Shown: positions 1 through 5,805 of the stretch, piece by piece | How positions within the stretch are numbered: position 1 is the stretch's first letter | How the letters are laid out: every line of letters starts with the position of its first letter | Source of the DNA: Pseudomonadota bacterium | GTDB lineage: Bacteria; Pseudomonadota; Alphaproteobacteria; Reyranellales; Reyranellaceae | DNA length: 7,949 bases | Direction of reading: 5' to 3' | Assembly (NCBI GenBank): GCA_023436825.1 | Contig: JAEZHS010000429.1 | Coordinates: 1 to 7,949 of the forward strand | Program-made: the position numbers and the translations under genes | The notes under the pieces: model-generated | The model's input: the letters and a program-made list of their open reading frames with translations, nothing else | Databases searched by the model: none | What the model was told of the DNA's origin: nothing

Positions 1-2
1 CA

Positions 3-33
3 CCTCCCCTTCGCGGACTCAGCGAAGGGGAGG
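3..33 (-). terminator. Candidate terminator hairpin after the transporter operon
   Basis: A perfect 12-bp inverted repeat (arms CCTCCCCTTCGC and GCGAAGGGGAGG) encloses a 7-base loop at 15-21. It begins 18 bases beyond the stop codon of the solute-binding protein gene, where an operon terminator is expected. The hairpin is G/C-rich, but only two bases lie beyond it on the minus strand before the window ends, and they read TG, so a U-tract cannot be confirmed. It could also act as an mRNA-stabilising 3' hairpin, or be a dispersed short palindrome. Nothing T-rich follows on the plus strand. Confidence 0.55.
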
Positions 34-51
34 AAAGTCGGTATCACACAC

Positions 52-1617
52 CTATTTCAGCGAGATGTTCCAGTACACCGGAACCGCCGCCTTGAGCGCA
101 CCTTCGACGTTCGACCGCGTGGCGCGCACGAGATAGAGCTGCGCCGCCGGCCAGTAGGGCCCGACCTCGACTGCCCGCAGTTGGATGGCCTTGGCCAGCT
201 CCTTCTTCTTCTCGGGGTCGGTGGCGAGCGTGAATTCCGTCCGCAGCTTCTCGATCTGGTCGTCGCAGGGCCAGCCGAACCAGGCCTTGTCGCAGTTCGA
301 CCGAAGGCCGAGATGTCCGGCAGGATCCATCATGTCCGCCCCGGTCGGTCCCGACATGAACAGCGACCAGCCGCCCTTGTCGACCGTCGCCTTGGAAGCG
401 CGGCGCCCGACCAGCGTACCCCAGTCCATCGCCTGCGGCTCGACCTTGAGGCCGATGTCGCGCATCAGTTGCTCGGCGACGAGGCTGAAAGTGTTGGTCG
501 GCCCGCTCTCGGTCGCATGAAGCACCACGACGGGCGTGCCGTCATAGCCGCTTTCGGCGATCAGCTTTTTCGCCTTCGCCAGGTCCGGCTTCACCCAGCC
601 CGCGTCCGTGAAATAGGGCGAGGAGCACATGTAGAAGCTCGGGCAGTTCTTGTAGAGGGTCGGGTCCGTCACATAGGCTTGGGCGAACATCTCCTGGTCG
701 ATCATGTAGCGGATGGCCTGGCGCACCTTCGGATTGTTGAAGGGCGGCACGAGCGTGTTCATGCGGAACACCATCTGCATGCCCATCGTGTCCTGCGGCG
801 CCGTGCGGATCTTGGCATTGCCCTTCAGCGTCGGCAGGAAGTCCGGCGGCACCTCCTCGAAGATGTCGATCTCGCCGGCCTGCAGCGCGTTGAGCGCCGT
901 TTGCGCGTCGGGGATGTAGCGCCACTCGACGCGATCGACCTTTGCCATCTTGCCGCCGGCGAGGCCGCTCGCCGGCTCGCCCCTCGGCACGTAATTGGGG
1001 TTCTTGACGTAGACGACCTTCGACCCAGGCACCCACTCGTCACGCTTCATGACGAAGGGGCCAGAGCCGGTCGCGTCGGTGATGGCGGTGTCCGCCGGCG
1101 TCTTCGCGATGCTTGCCGGCATGATGAAGGGCACGTTCGAGCTCGGCTTGCCGAGCGCTTCCATCACCAGGCCCCACGGCTGCGCCAGCGTGAGCGTCAC
1201 GGACCGGTCGTCGCTCGCGACGAGGCTCTTGGTCAACGCCATGAGCTGCTGGCCGAGCCCATCGCGCTTGCCCCAGCGCTCCAGTGAAGCGACGACATCG
1301 GCGGCCGTCACCGGCGTGCCGTTGTGGAAGGTAAGCTTGTCACGCAGCACGAAAGTGTAGACCAGGCCGTCGGGACTGACCTGCCAGCGCTCGACCATCT
1401 GCGGCTTGATCTGCATCGCCTCGTCGAGGGCGAACAGCGTGTCGTAGACCATGTAGCCGTGGTTGCGGACCATGTAGTCCGACGTGATCACGGGATCGAT
1501 CTGCTTGAGGTCGCCGAAGGGGCGCACCCGCAGGACGCTCTCAGCGGCGGCGGGCGCTGCCGAGGCGATGAGTCCCACCGCAGCGAGCGCGGCGATCAGT
1601 TGCTTGGGCCGATTCAT
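52..1617 (-). CDS. ABC transporter periplasmic solute-binding protein, family 5 (DppA/OppA-like)
   Basis: This is the extracytoplasmic receptor of the importer encoded upstream: it should bind the solute in the periplasm and deliver it to the two permeases. The 521-residue product starts with a Sec signal peptide (Arg/Lys in the first 5 residues, hydrophobic stretch 7-21, likely cleavage after Ala-Ala-Ala at 23-25). It lacks a lipobox cysteine, so it should be soluble. The region around residues 97-112 (FHNGTPVTAADVVASL) matches the conserved SBP_bac_5 segment, and the length suits the family. Four cysteines occur as two close pairs (325/331 and 442/451), suggesting two disulphides. The start ATG overlaps the stop of the preceding ATPase gene (ATGA) and follows a strong GGAGG at 1627-1631 with 9-base spacing. 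Being last in the operon is less usual for this family. The family binds peptides, but also opines, nickel, glutathione and oligosaccharides, so the ligand is not assignable. Confidence 0.93.
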   Translation of the reverse strand: MNRPKQLIAALAAVGLIASAAPAAAESVLRVRPFGDLKQIDPVITSDYMVRNHGYMVYDTLFALDEAMQIKPQMVERWQVSPDGLVYTFVLRDKLTFHNGTPVTAADVVASLERWGKRDGLGQQLMALTKSLVASDDRSVTLTLAQPWGLVMEALGKPSSNVPFIMPASIAKTPADTAITDATGSGPFVMKRDEWVPGSKVVYVKNPNYVPRGEPASGLAGGKMAKVDRVEWRYIPDAQTALNALQAGEIDIFEEVPPDFLPTLKGNAKIRTAPQDTMGMQMVFRMNTLVPPFNNPKVRQAIRYMIDQEMFAQAYVTDPTLYKNCPSFYMCSSPYFTDAGWVKPDLAKAKKLIAESGYDGTPVVVLHATESGPTNTFSLVAEQLMRDIGLKVEPQAMDWGTLVGRRASKATVDKGGWSLFMSGPTGADMMDPAGHLGLRSNCDKAWFGWPCDDQIEKLRTEFTLATDPEKKKELAKAIQLRAVEVGPYWPAAQLYLVRATRSNVEGALKAAVPVYWNISLK

Positions 1618-2621
1618 GTCGTCGTTCCTCCAGTTGTCATGCCGTGCAAGAGCTGCTTGGTGTGATGGCAGGCCGCGGCATGCCCGTGCCTCACCGTGAC
1701 CATCGGTGGCGCCTCACGGGAGCAGATGTCGGTCGCAAGCGGACAGCGCGTGCGGAAGGGGCAGCCGGCCGGCAGCGCCGCGGCGCTCGGCACCTCGCCG
1801 TCGAGCAGGGCTCGCCGTCGGCGGTCGCGCGGGTGCGGCGCGGGAATGGCAGCGATGAGGGCCCGAGTATAAGGGTGCGCCGGCGCGGCGAAGACCGAGC
1901 GGACAGGTCCCGTTTCGACGATGCGCCCGAGATACATCACGGCGATCTCGTCGGCGAGATAGCGGACCACCGACAAGTCGTGAGAAATGAAGAGGTAGGC
2001 GACGCCGGTCTCGCGCTGCAGGTCCTTGAGGAGATTGAGTATCTGCGAGCGGATAGAGACGTCGAGCGCCGCCACGGCTTCGTCGGCGACGATGATGGCC
2101 GGCTCGGCCGCGAGCGCCCGGGCGATGCCGAGTCGCTGGCGTTGGCCGCCCGACATGTGGTGCGGCAACCTGTCGAGGAATGCCTGAGGCAGGCCGACCT
2201 GGTCGAAGAGCTGGTGGACCCGCCGCCGGCGGGCGGCGGCATCGCCGAGGCGGAAGTTGACGAGCGGTTCGGCGACGATCGCCTCAGCCGTCATGCGGGC
2301 ATTGAGGCAGGCGAAGGGATCCTGGAACACCATCTGCACGCGCTGGCGCTTGCGGCGCAGCGCCTCTCCCGACAGGCGCGTGAAATCCTCGCCCTCGACG
2401 GTGATGCTGCCGGCACTCGGCGCGGTGAGCCGAACCACCATGCGCCCGATCGTCGTCTTGCCGCAGCCGCTTTCGCCGACGAGCGCCAGTGTGCGCGAGG
2501 CCTCGACGGCGAAGCTCACGTCCTCGACCGCGCGCACCACGCGCCGCCCGAAAAGCCCGAAGGGACCGCGCCGCCCGGCAAAGGTCTTGCCGAGATGAGC
2601 CACTTCGAGAGCGGGCGTCAT
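1614..2621 (-). CDS. ABC transporter ATP-binding protein, OppF/DppF type
   Basis: This is one of two ATPases that should power the importer from the cytoplasmic face. In the 335-residue product one sees Walker A GESGCGKTT (49-57), the Q-loop glutamine (Q100), the signature MSGGQRQR (156-163), Walker B with catalytic glutamate (IIVADEAVAALD, 176-187, E181) and the H-loop histidine (H214). The C-terminal part is the oligopeptide/dipeptide extension (HPYTRAL at 249-255). It carries four cysteines at 287, 293, 300 and 318 (C-x5-C-x6-C-x17-C), a layout known in DppD-type ATPases that bind a [4Fe-4S] cluster. The post-Walker-B segment reads EAVAALD, close to the EAVSALD common in OppF-type partners, whereas its sister ATPase has EPTTALD. 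Translation is probably coupled at both ends: its ATG overlaps the upstream stop as ATGA with GGAG 8 bases before, and its stop overlaps the next ATG in the same way. Confidence 0.95.
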   Translation of the reverse strand: MTPALEVAHLGKTFAGRRGPFGLFGRRVVRAVEDVSFAVEASRTLALVGESGCGKTTIGRMVVRLTAPSAGSITVEGEDFTRLSGEALRRKRQRVQMVFQDPFACLNARMTAEAIVAEPLVNFRLGDAAARRRRVHQLFDQVGLPQAFLDRLPHHMSGGQRQRLGIARALAAEPAIIVADEAVAALDVSIRSQILNLLKDLQRETGVAYLFISHDLSVVRYLADEIAVMYLGRIVETGPVRSVFAAPAHPYTRALIAAIPAPHPRDRRRRALLDGEVPSAAALPAGCPFRTRCPLATDICSREAPPMVTVRHGHAAACHHTKQLLHGMTTGGTTT

Positions 2622-3610
2622 GCCGGCTGCTCCACGGGTAGATGGCCGAGCCAGCAGGCGGCGCTGTGGCGGATTCCCCGCGGGCCGAGTGCCGGCCGCT
2701 TCTCGCCGCAGATCGGCATTGCAAAGCCGCAGCGCTCGGCGAAGGCGCAGCCGCGGTCGAGCTTCGACGGGCTCGGCACGGTTCCGGGGATCTCGGCGAG
2801 ACGCTCGATATCGGGCTTCAGCAGCTGCCGGATGGCATCGAGCAGGCCGCGCGTATAGGGGTGGGTCGGCTGATCGAACAGCTGCTCGACCGGCGCCTCC
2901 TCCACCGCCCGACCGGCATAGAGGACGAGAACGCGGTCGGCCATCTCGGCGACGACGCCGAGATCATGGGTGATGAGCAGGAGGGCCGTGCCGAACTCGC
3001 GGCGCAGCTCGTCCATGAGCGCCAGCACCTGCGCCTGGATGGTGACGTCGAGCGCCGTCGTCGGCTCGTCGGCAATCAGCAGCGCCGGCCGCAGGGCAAG
3101 CGCCATGGCGATCATGACGCGCTGGCGCATACCGCCGGACAGCTGGTGCGGGAAGTCGCGCGCGCGCCGCGCGGCATCGGGAATGCGCACAAGGTCGAGG
3201 AGGCGCACCGCCTCCCGCTCGGCCTCCCGTTCGCTCGTGCCGCGATGCTCGACGATGACTTCCGAAATCTGGCGACCGACCTGCTGCACCGGATTGAGCG
3301 AGGTCATCGGCTCCTGGAAGACCATGGCGAGGCGGTCGCCACGCAGACGGCGCATGGCCTCGGCGTCTGCCGAAAGCAGGTCGCGCCCTTCGAAGAAGAT
3401 GCCCCCTCCGCTCGCACGCATGATCCTGCGGTTGAGCAGACCGATGATGGCGAGCGCCGTGAGGCTCTTGCCGCAGCCGCTTTCGCCGACGAGGCAGAGC
3501 GTCTCGCCGGCCGCGATCTCGAACGAGAGGTCCTTGACGAGGGGCACCGGCCCGCCCTCGGAGGCGAGCGAAATCGTGAGGTCCTCGACTTTCAGGAGCG
3601 GCGCCGTCAT
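2618..3610 (-). CDS. ABC transporter ATP-binding protein, OppD/DppD type
   Basis: This is the second ATPase, expected to form a heterodimer with the OppF-like protein. The frame stays open far upstream, inside the permease gene, but homology-like sequence begins at MTAPLLKVEDL, so the ATG at 3608-3610 is chosen. It sits in a TGATG overlap with the permease stop and follows an AGGGG. The 330-residue product has Walker A GESGCGKS (42-49), Q-loop Q99, signature LSGGMRQR (157-164), Walker B LLIADEPTTALD (177-188, E182) and H-loop H215. A C-terminal oligo_HPY region starts near THPYTRGLLDAI (249-260). Cysteines 288, 294, 301 and 319 repeat exactly the C-x5-C-x6-C-x17-C spacing seen in the partner ATPase, consistent with the iron-sulphur site described for DppD. 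All catalytic motifs are intact. Confidence 0.95.
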   Translation of the reverse strand: MTAPLLKVEDLTISLASEGGPVPLVKDLSFEIAAGETLCLVGESGCGKSLTALAIIGLLNRRIMRASGGGIFFEGRDLLSADAEAMRRLRGDRLAMVFQEPMTSLNPVQQVGRQISEVIVEHRGTSEREAEREAVRLLDLVRIPDAARRARDFPHQLSGGMRQRVMIAMALALRPALLIADEPTTALDVTIQAQVLALMDELRREFGTALLLITHDLGVVAEMADRVLVLYAGRAVEEAPVEQLFDQPTHPYTRGLLDAIRQLLKPDIERLAEIPGTVPSPSKLDRGCAFAERCGFAMPICGEKRPALGPRGIRHSAACWLGHLPVEQPA

Positions 3611-4515
3611 CACGCCCCTGCCCCCGACATTGGCTTTGCCAGGCTCGGGTCGAGCATGTCGCGCAATACATCGCCCAGGAGGTTGACGGCGAGCACGACG
3701 AGCGCGAGGCCGAGCGCCGGGAAACCGAGGATCCACGGCGCCATCTGCAGGTACTGTCGCCCCTCGGCCATCATGTTGCCCCAGCTCGGCACGTTCGGCG
3801 GCGTGCCGGCGCCGAGGAAGGACAGGATCGCCTCGAGGATCATCGCCGAGGCGAAGACGTAGGTCGCCTGCACCAGGATCGGCCCCGCCGCGCCGGGCAG
3901 GATGTGGCGCAGCAGGATCGTGTGCATGCGCCCGCCGCAGGTGATGGCCGCTTCCACATAGGCCTGCTCGCGCAGGACCAGGACGCTGGCCCGCACCATG
4001 CGGGCCATGCGCGGGATCTCGGGCACGCTGATCGCGGTCACGATGACGAGCGGCGAGGAACCAACGAGAGCAACGAGCGCGATGGCGAGGAGGATGGCCG
4101 GGATCGCCATGACCGCATCCATCGCCCGCATGATCACCGTGTCGGCGAGCCGGAAATAGCCGGCGACGATGCCGACGAGCACGCCGACCATCGTCGTTGT
4201 GATGGCGACGGCGAAGCCGACACCGAGGGAAATGCGAGCGCCCCACAGCGTGCGATCGAAGACCGAGCGTCCGACGTGATCGGTGCCGAACCACTGGGCG
4301 GCAGAGGGCGGCTTGAGGCGCCGCAGCGGGTTGAGCGTCCCCGGATCGCCCGCAAGCCACGGGCTCAGCAGCGCCACCGCGACGAAGAGGAGCAGAACGC
4401 CGCTGCCGACGGCGAGGACCGGCCGATGGGCGAGGAAGCGCAACGTGCGCGCCGCTGCGGATCGGCTGCGTGCCAACCGCCGCACCGTGGCGTCGGATGA
4501 AACCGTGATCGCCAT
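3610..4515 (-). CDS. ABC transporter permease, OppC/DppC type
   Basis: Inner-membrane permease subunit, 301 residues, the usual length for DppC/OppC. A cytoplasmic N-terminus rich in Arg leads to a first membrane segment (about 33-54). The conserved family stretch FGTDHVGRSVFDRTLWGARI follows at 76-95, then several membrane segments (about 97-120, 136-164, 212-236, 261-281). The EAA loop that docks on the ATPases is visible at about 186-207 (YVEAAITCGGRMHTILLRHI). The ATG start is preceded by GAGGGG, which overlaps the stop codon of the upstream permease (TGAGGGG), with 9 bases between the genes. Its stop shares one base with the next start. It should pair with the OppB-like subunit to form the translocation channel. 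Confidence 0.95.
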   Translation of the reverse strand: MAITVSSDATVRRLARSRSAAARTLRFLAHRPVLAVGSGVLLLFVAVALLSPWLAGDPGTLNPLRRLKPPSAAQWFGTDHVGRSVFDRTLWGARISLGVGFAVAITTTMVGVLVGIVAGYFRLADTVIMRAMDAVMAIPAILLAIALVALVGSSPLVIVTAISVPEIPRMARMVRASVLVLREQAYVEAAITCGGRMHTILLRHILPGAAGPILVQATYVFASAMILEAILSFLGAGTPPNVPSWGNMMAEGRQYLQMAPWILGFPALGLALVVLAVNLLGDVLRDMLDPSLAKPMSGAGA

Positions 4516-4524
4516 CGACGCCCC

Positions 4525-5466
4525 TCAGTACCTGATGCGTGGGTCGACCAGCACGTAGGCGATGTCGACGGCAAGGTTGACGACCACATAGACGGTCGAG
4601 AACAGCAGGATCAGCGCCTGCACCACGGGATAGTCGCGGCGCAGGATGGAATCGGCGGTGAGCCGGCCGAGGCCGGGAATGCTGAACACCGTCTCCGTCA
4701 CCACCACGCCTCCGAGCAGGGCGGCAAAGCCGATGCCGATGATGGTGATGACGGGTACGGCGGCATTGCGCAGCACGTGCCGCGCCAGGATCCGGCGCGC
4801 AGCGAGTCCCTTGGCGTGGGCAGTGCGCACATAGTCCTCGCGCAGCACCTCGAGCACCGCCGCCCGCGTCACCCGCGCGATGAGCGCGATGTAGAGAAAG
4901 GACACCGCGACCGCCGGCAGCACCAGCGAATGCAGCGTGCCGCCGAGGCCTTCCGAAAGGGGCACATAGCTCTGCACCGGGAACCAGCCGAGGCCGAGCG
5001 CAAAGACGTAGACAAGCCCGAAAGCGACGACGAAGACGGGCAGCGAGAAGCCGAGCACTGCTCCCGCCATGGTGAGCCGGGCCACGATTCCCGTCGGGTA
5101 ATAGGCGGAGACGAGCCCCAGCGGCACGGCAACGGCGACGGCGATGACGATGGTCATCAGCGCCAGCACGAGCGTCGGCTCGATGCGCTGCACGATGAGC
5201 TCGGAGACGGCAATTCCAGAGAACAGCGAGTTGCCGAAATCGCCTGTCAGCATGTGGCCGAGCCAGGTGACGAAGCGCTCGACCAGCGGCCGGTCGAGCG
5301 CCAGCGAGCGGCGGATGGCCTCCACCTGCTCAGGCGTAGCGAGGTCGCCGGCGATGACCACCGCCGGGTCGCCCGGCACGAGGCTGAGGAGCAGGAAGAC
5401 GAAGACCGCTACCGCGGACAGAACCGGGACCGCGGCGAGCAGACGGCCGAGGACGTACACGATCAT
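4525..5466 (-). CDS. ABC transporter permease, OppB/DppB type
   Basis: First permease of the operon. The chosen ATG (5464-5466) gives 313 residues starting MIVYVLGRLLAAVPVL, where the first membrane helix begins almost at once, as is normal for DppB/OppB. A GTG ten codons upstream (5494-5496) would add LQSGHAGAV-type sequence without family resemblance and is judged unlikely. The DppB-type segment LVPGDPAVVIAG lies at 29-40. Membrane segments are visible at about 9-30, 99-122, 133-157, 181-198, 235-257 and 282-305. The EAA loop is at about 211-232 (DYVRTAHAKGLAARRILARH). The start overlaps the stop of a possible 65-codon leader ORF as ATGA, the same junction type used further down the operon. 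The ribosome-binding site is weak (GGGGGCGG just upstream), so coupling to upstream translation may matter. Confidence 0.93.
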   Translation of the reverse strand: MIVYVLGRLLAAVPVLSAVAVFVFLLLSLVPGDPAVVIAGDLATPEQVEAIRRSLALDRPLVERFVTWLGHMLTGDFGNSLFSGIAVSELIVQRIEPTLVLALMTIVIAVAVAVPLGLVSAYYPTGIVARLTMAGAVLGFSLPVFVVAFGLVYVFALGLGWFPVQSYVPLSEGLGGTLHSLVLPAVAVSFLYIALIARVTRAAVLEVLREDYVRTAHAKGLAARRILARHVLRNAAVPVITIIGIGFAALLGGVVVTETVFSIPGLGRLTADSILRRDYPVVQALILLFSTVYVVVNLAVDIAYVLVDPRIRY

Positions 5467-5660
5467 GACCGCCCCCGCGTGGCCGCTCTGCAGCACGAAC
5501 GCGGGCGTCCGGTCCGCTCATGCTCTTCCGGACGGCGAGCTTCCAGGTCGCTCATGATCATGAGCGACCTGGAAACTTGCGGTCCGGAAGACGAAGAGCA
5601 TGAGTGGACCTGAAGGCCTGGGCTGCGGTGCGAACGACAGTCAGCGGCGGCTCGTGCCAC
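5463..5660 (-). CDS. Possible 65-codon leader ORF upstream of the permease gene
   Basis: A GTG at 5658-5660 follows a near-ideal Shine-Dalgarno (GGAGGAG, complement of 5664-5670). It opens a 65-codon frame whose TGA overlaps the permease ATG as ATGA. The predicted peptide (MARAAADCRSHRS...) is Arg/Ser-rich, has no membrane segment or recognisable domain, and about half of it is encoded by the large palindrome. Start signal and coupled stop are what supports it; the amino-acid content looks like translated non-coding DNA. It may be a genuine leader or coupling ORF, or the remnant of an older gene start into which the palindrome was inserted. The protein itself is not recognised. Confidence 0.25.
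   Translation of the reverse strand: MARAAADCRSHRSPGLQVHSCSSSSGPQVSRSLMIMSDLEARRPEEHERTGRPRSCCRAATRGRS
5511..5610. repeat. 100-base near-perfect palindrome in the divergent control region
   Basis: The centre is a perfect 34-base palindrome (5541-5574; left half TTCCAGGTCGCTCATGA) with no loop, centred between 5557 and 5558. Pairing continues outward to 5511 and 5610, with mismatches at 5540/5575 and 5534/5581, G-T pairs at 5537/5578 and 5516/5605, and a single 6-base bulge on the right arm (5591-5596, an apparent GAAGAC duplication). It lies wholly inside the predicted 5' leader of the transporter mRNA and begins 45 bases from the permease ATG. It would form a very stable RNA hairpin or DNA cruciform. 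The size and form suit a dispersed intergenic palindromic element; other copies cannot be seen within this window. A classic U-tracted terminator is not present. Confidence 0.9.
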
Positions 5661-5663
5661 GAT

Positions 5664-5670
5664 CTCCTCC
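5664..5670 (-). promoter_or_regulatory. Strong Shine-Dalgarno sequence without an evident protein gene
   Basis: The minus strand reads GGAGGAG here, with GTG starting 3 bases later (5 bases from the GGAGG core). It is a better ribosome-binding site than the one in front of the permease itself, yet 200 bases away from it. It decides the start of the possible leader ORF, or marks an ancestral gene start. Confidence 0.45.
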
Positions 5671-5681
5671 CATTCGTCTGT

Positions 5682-5695
5682 TAAACGTTTTTTTC
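5682..5695. promoter_or_regulatory. Putative LacI-family operator 1 (transporter side)
   Basis: The 8-base palindrome AAACGTTT (5683-5690) is followed by a T-run. Read on the minus strand it is GAAAAAAACGTTTA, nearly the same as the second site near the regulator gene. CG-centred, A/T-flanked dyads are typical LacI/GalR-family operators. It lies just downstream of the predicted minus-strand -10 box, so a bound repressor would cover the start of transporter transcription. Binding by the neighbouring regulator is inferred. Confidence 0.65.
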
Positions 5696-5723
5696 AAATT
5701 ACACGAACAAATTAGAGAGGCAA
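5696..5723 (-). promoter_or_regulatory. Candidate promoter of the transporter operon
   Basis: On the minus strand TTGCCT (complement of 5718-5723) is followed after 16 bases by TAATTT (complement of 5696-5701). The -35 matches 4 of 6 consensus positions and the -10 only 3 of 6. The main support is its place, directly before operator 1 in an AT-rich stretch, mirroring the arrangement at the regulator promoter. Transcription from here would give a leader of roughly 220 bases that contains the whole large palindrome. Other -10 placements are possible. Confidence 0.35.
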
Positions 5724-5748
5724 GCACCCAGTCTTTTATTGGATAACC

Positions 5749-5777
5749 TTGCGGTCTCCTTTCCCTGTCTCTAGAAT
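5749..5777 (+). promoter_or_regulatory. Candidate promoter of the LacI-family regulator gene
   Basis: TTGCGG (5749-5754) and TAGAAT (5772-5777, 5 of 6 consensus positions) are separated by 17 bases. The predicted start, about 7 bases past the -10, falls in operator 2, the typical layout for autorepression. This also argues against a start at the in-frame TTG (5749), which would lie upstream of the transcript. Confidence 0.5.
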
Positions 5778-5778
5778 A

Positions 5779-5795
5779 GAAAAAACGTTTTATTC
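5779..5795. promoter_or_regulatory. Putative LacI-family operator 2 (regulator side)
   Basis: The 10-base palindrome AAAACGTTTT (5782-5791) sits in GAAAAAACGTTTTATTC, between the predicted -10 box and the ribosome-binding site of the regulator gene. It shares G-A(6-7)-CGTTT with operator 1 in inverted orientation; the two dyad centres are exactly 100 bases apart. Its position predicts repression of the regulator by its own product. Confidence 0.7.
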
Positions 5796-5801
5796 GGGAG
5801 G
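5796..5801 (+). promoter_or_regulatory. Ribosome-binding site of the regulator gene
   Basis: GGGAGG ends 4 bases before the ATG at 5806. The next in-frame ATG (5821) would be 19 bases away, so this site selects 5806 as the start. Confidence 0.7.
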
Positions 5802-5805
5802 CTCA

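Noticed and set aside
181..3862. Long plus-strand open frames (368, 404 and 406 codons) opposite the transporter genes
   Set aside because: They are antisense to genes with intact family motifs. Their products are Arg/His/Glu-rich low-complexity sequences typical of the complement of high-GC coding DNA, and no recognisable domain appears.
3611..4360. N-terminal extension of the OppD-like ATPase frame by 250 codons into the permease gene
   Set aside because: The extra part is Arg/Ala/His-rich shadow sequence of the permease gene; family sequence and a TGATG junction place the start at 3610.
5467..5496. GTG start ten codons upstream of the OppB-like permease
   Set aside because: The extra residues do not resemble the family N-terminus, which normally starts directly before the first membrane helix.
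5511..5610. Large palindrome as terminator or insertion-sequence end
   Set aside because: It has no adjacent U-tract, lies between promoter and genes, and no transposase gene or target duplication is visible next to it.
5749..5805. TTG start giving a 19-residue longer LacI-family regulator
   Set aside because: It lies upstream of the predicted transcript start, has no ribosome-binding site, and would put the operator inside the coding region; the ATG at 5806 has GGGAGG before it.
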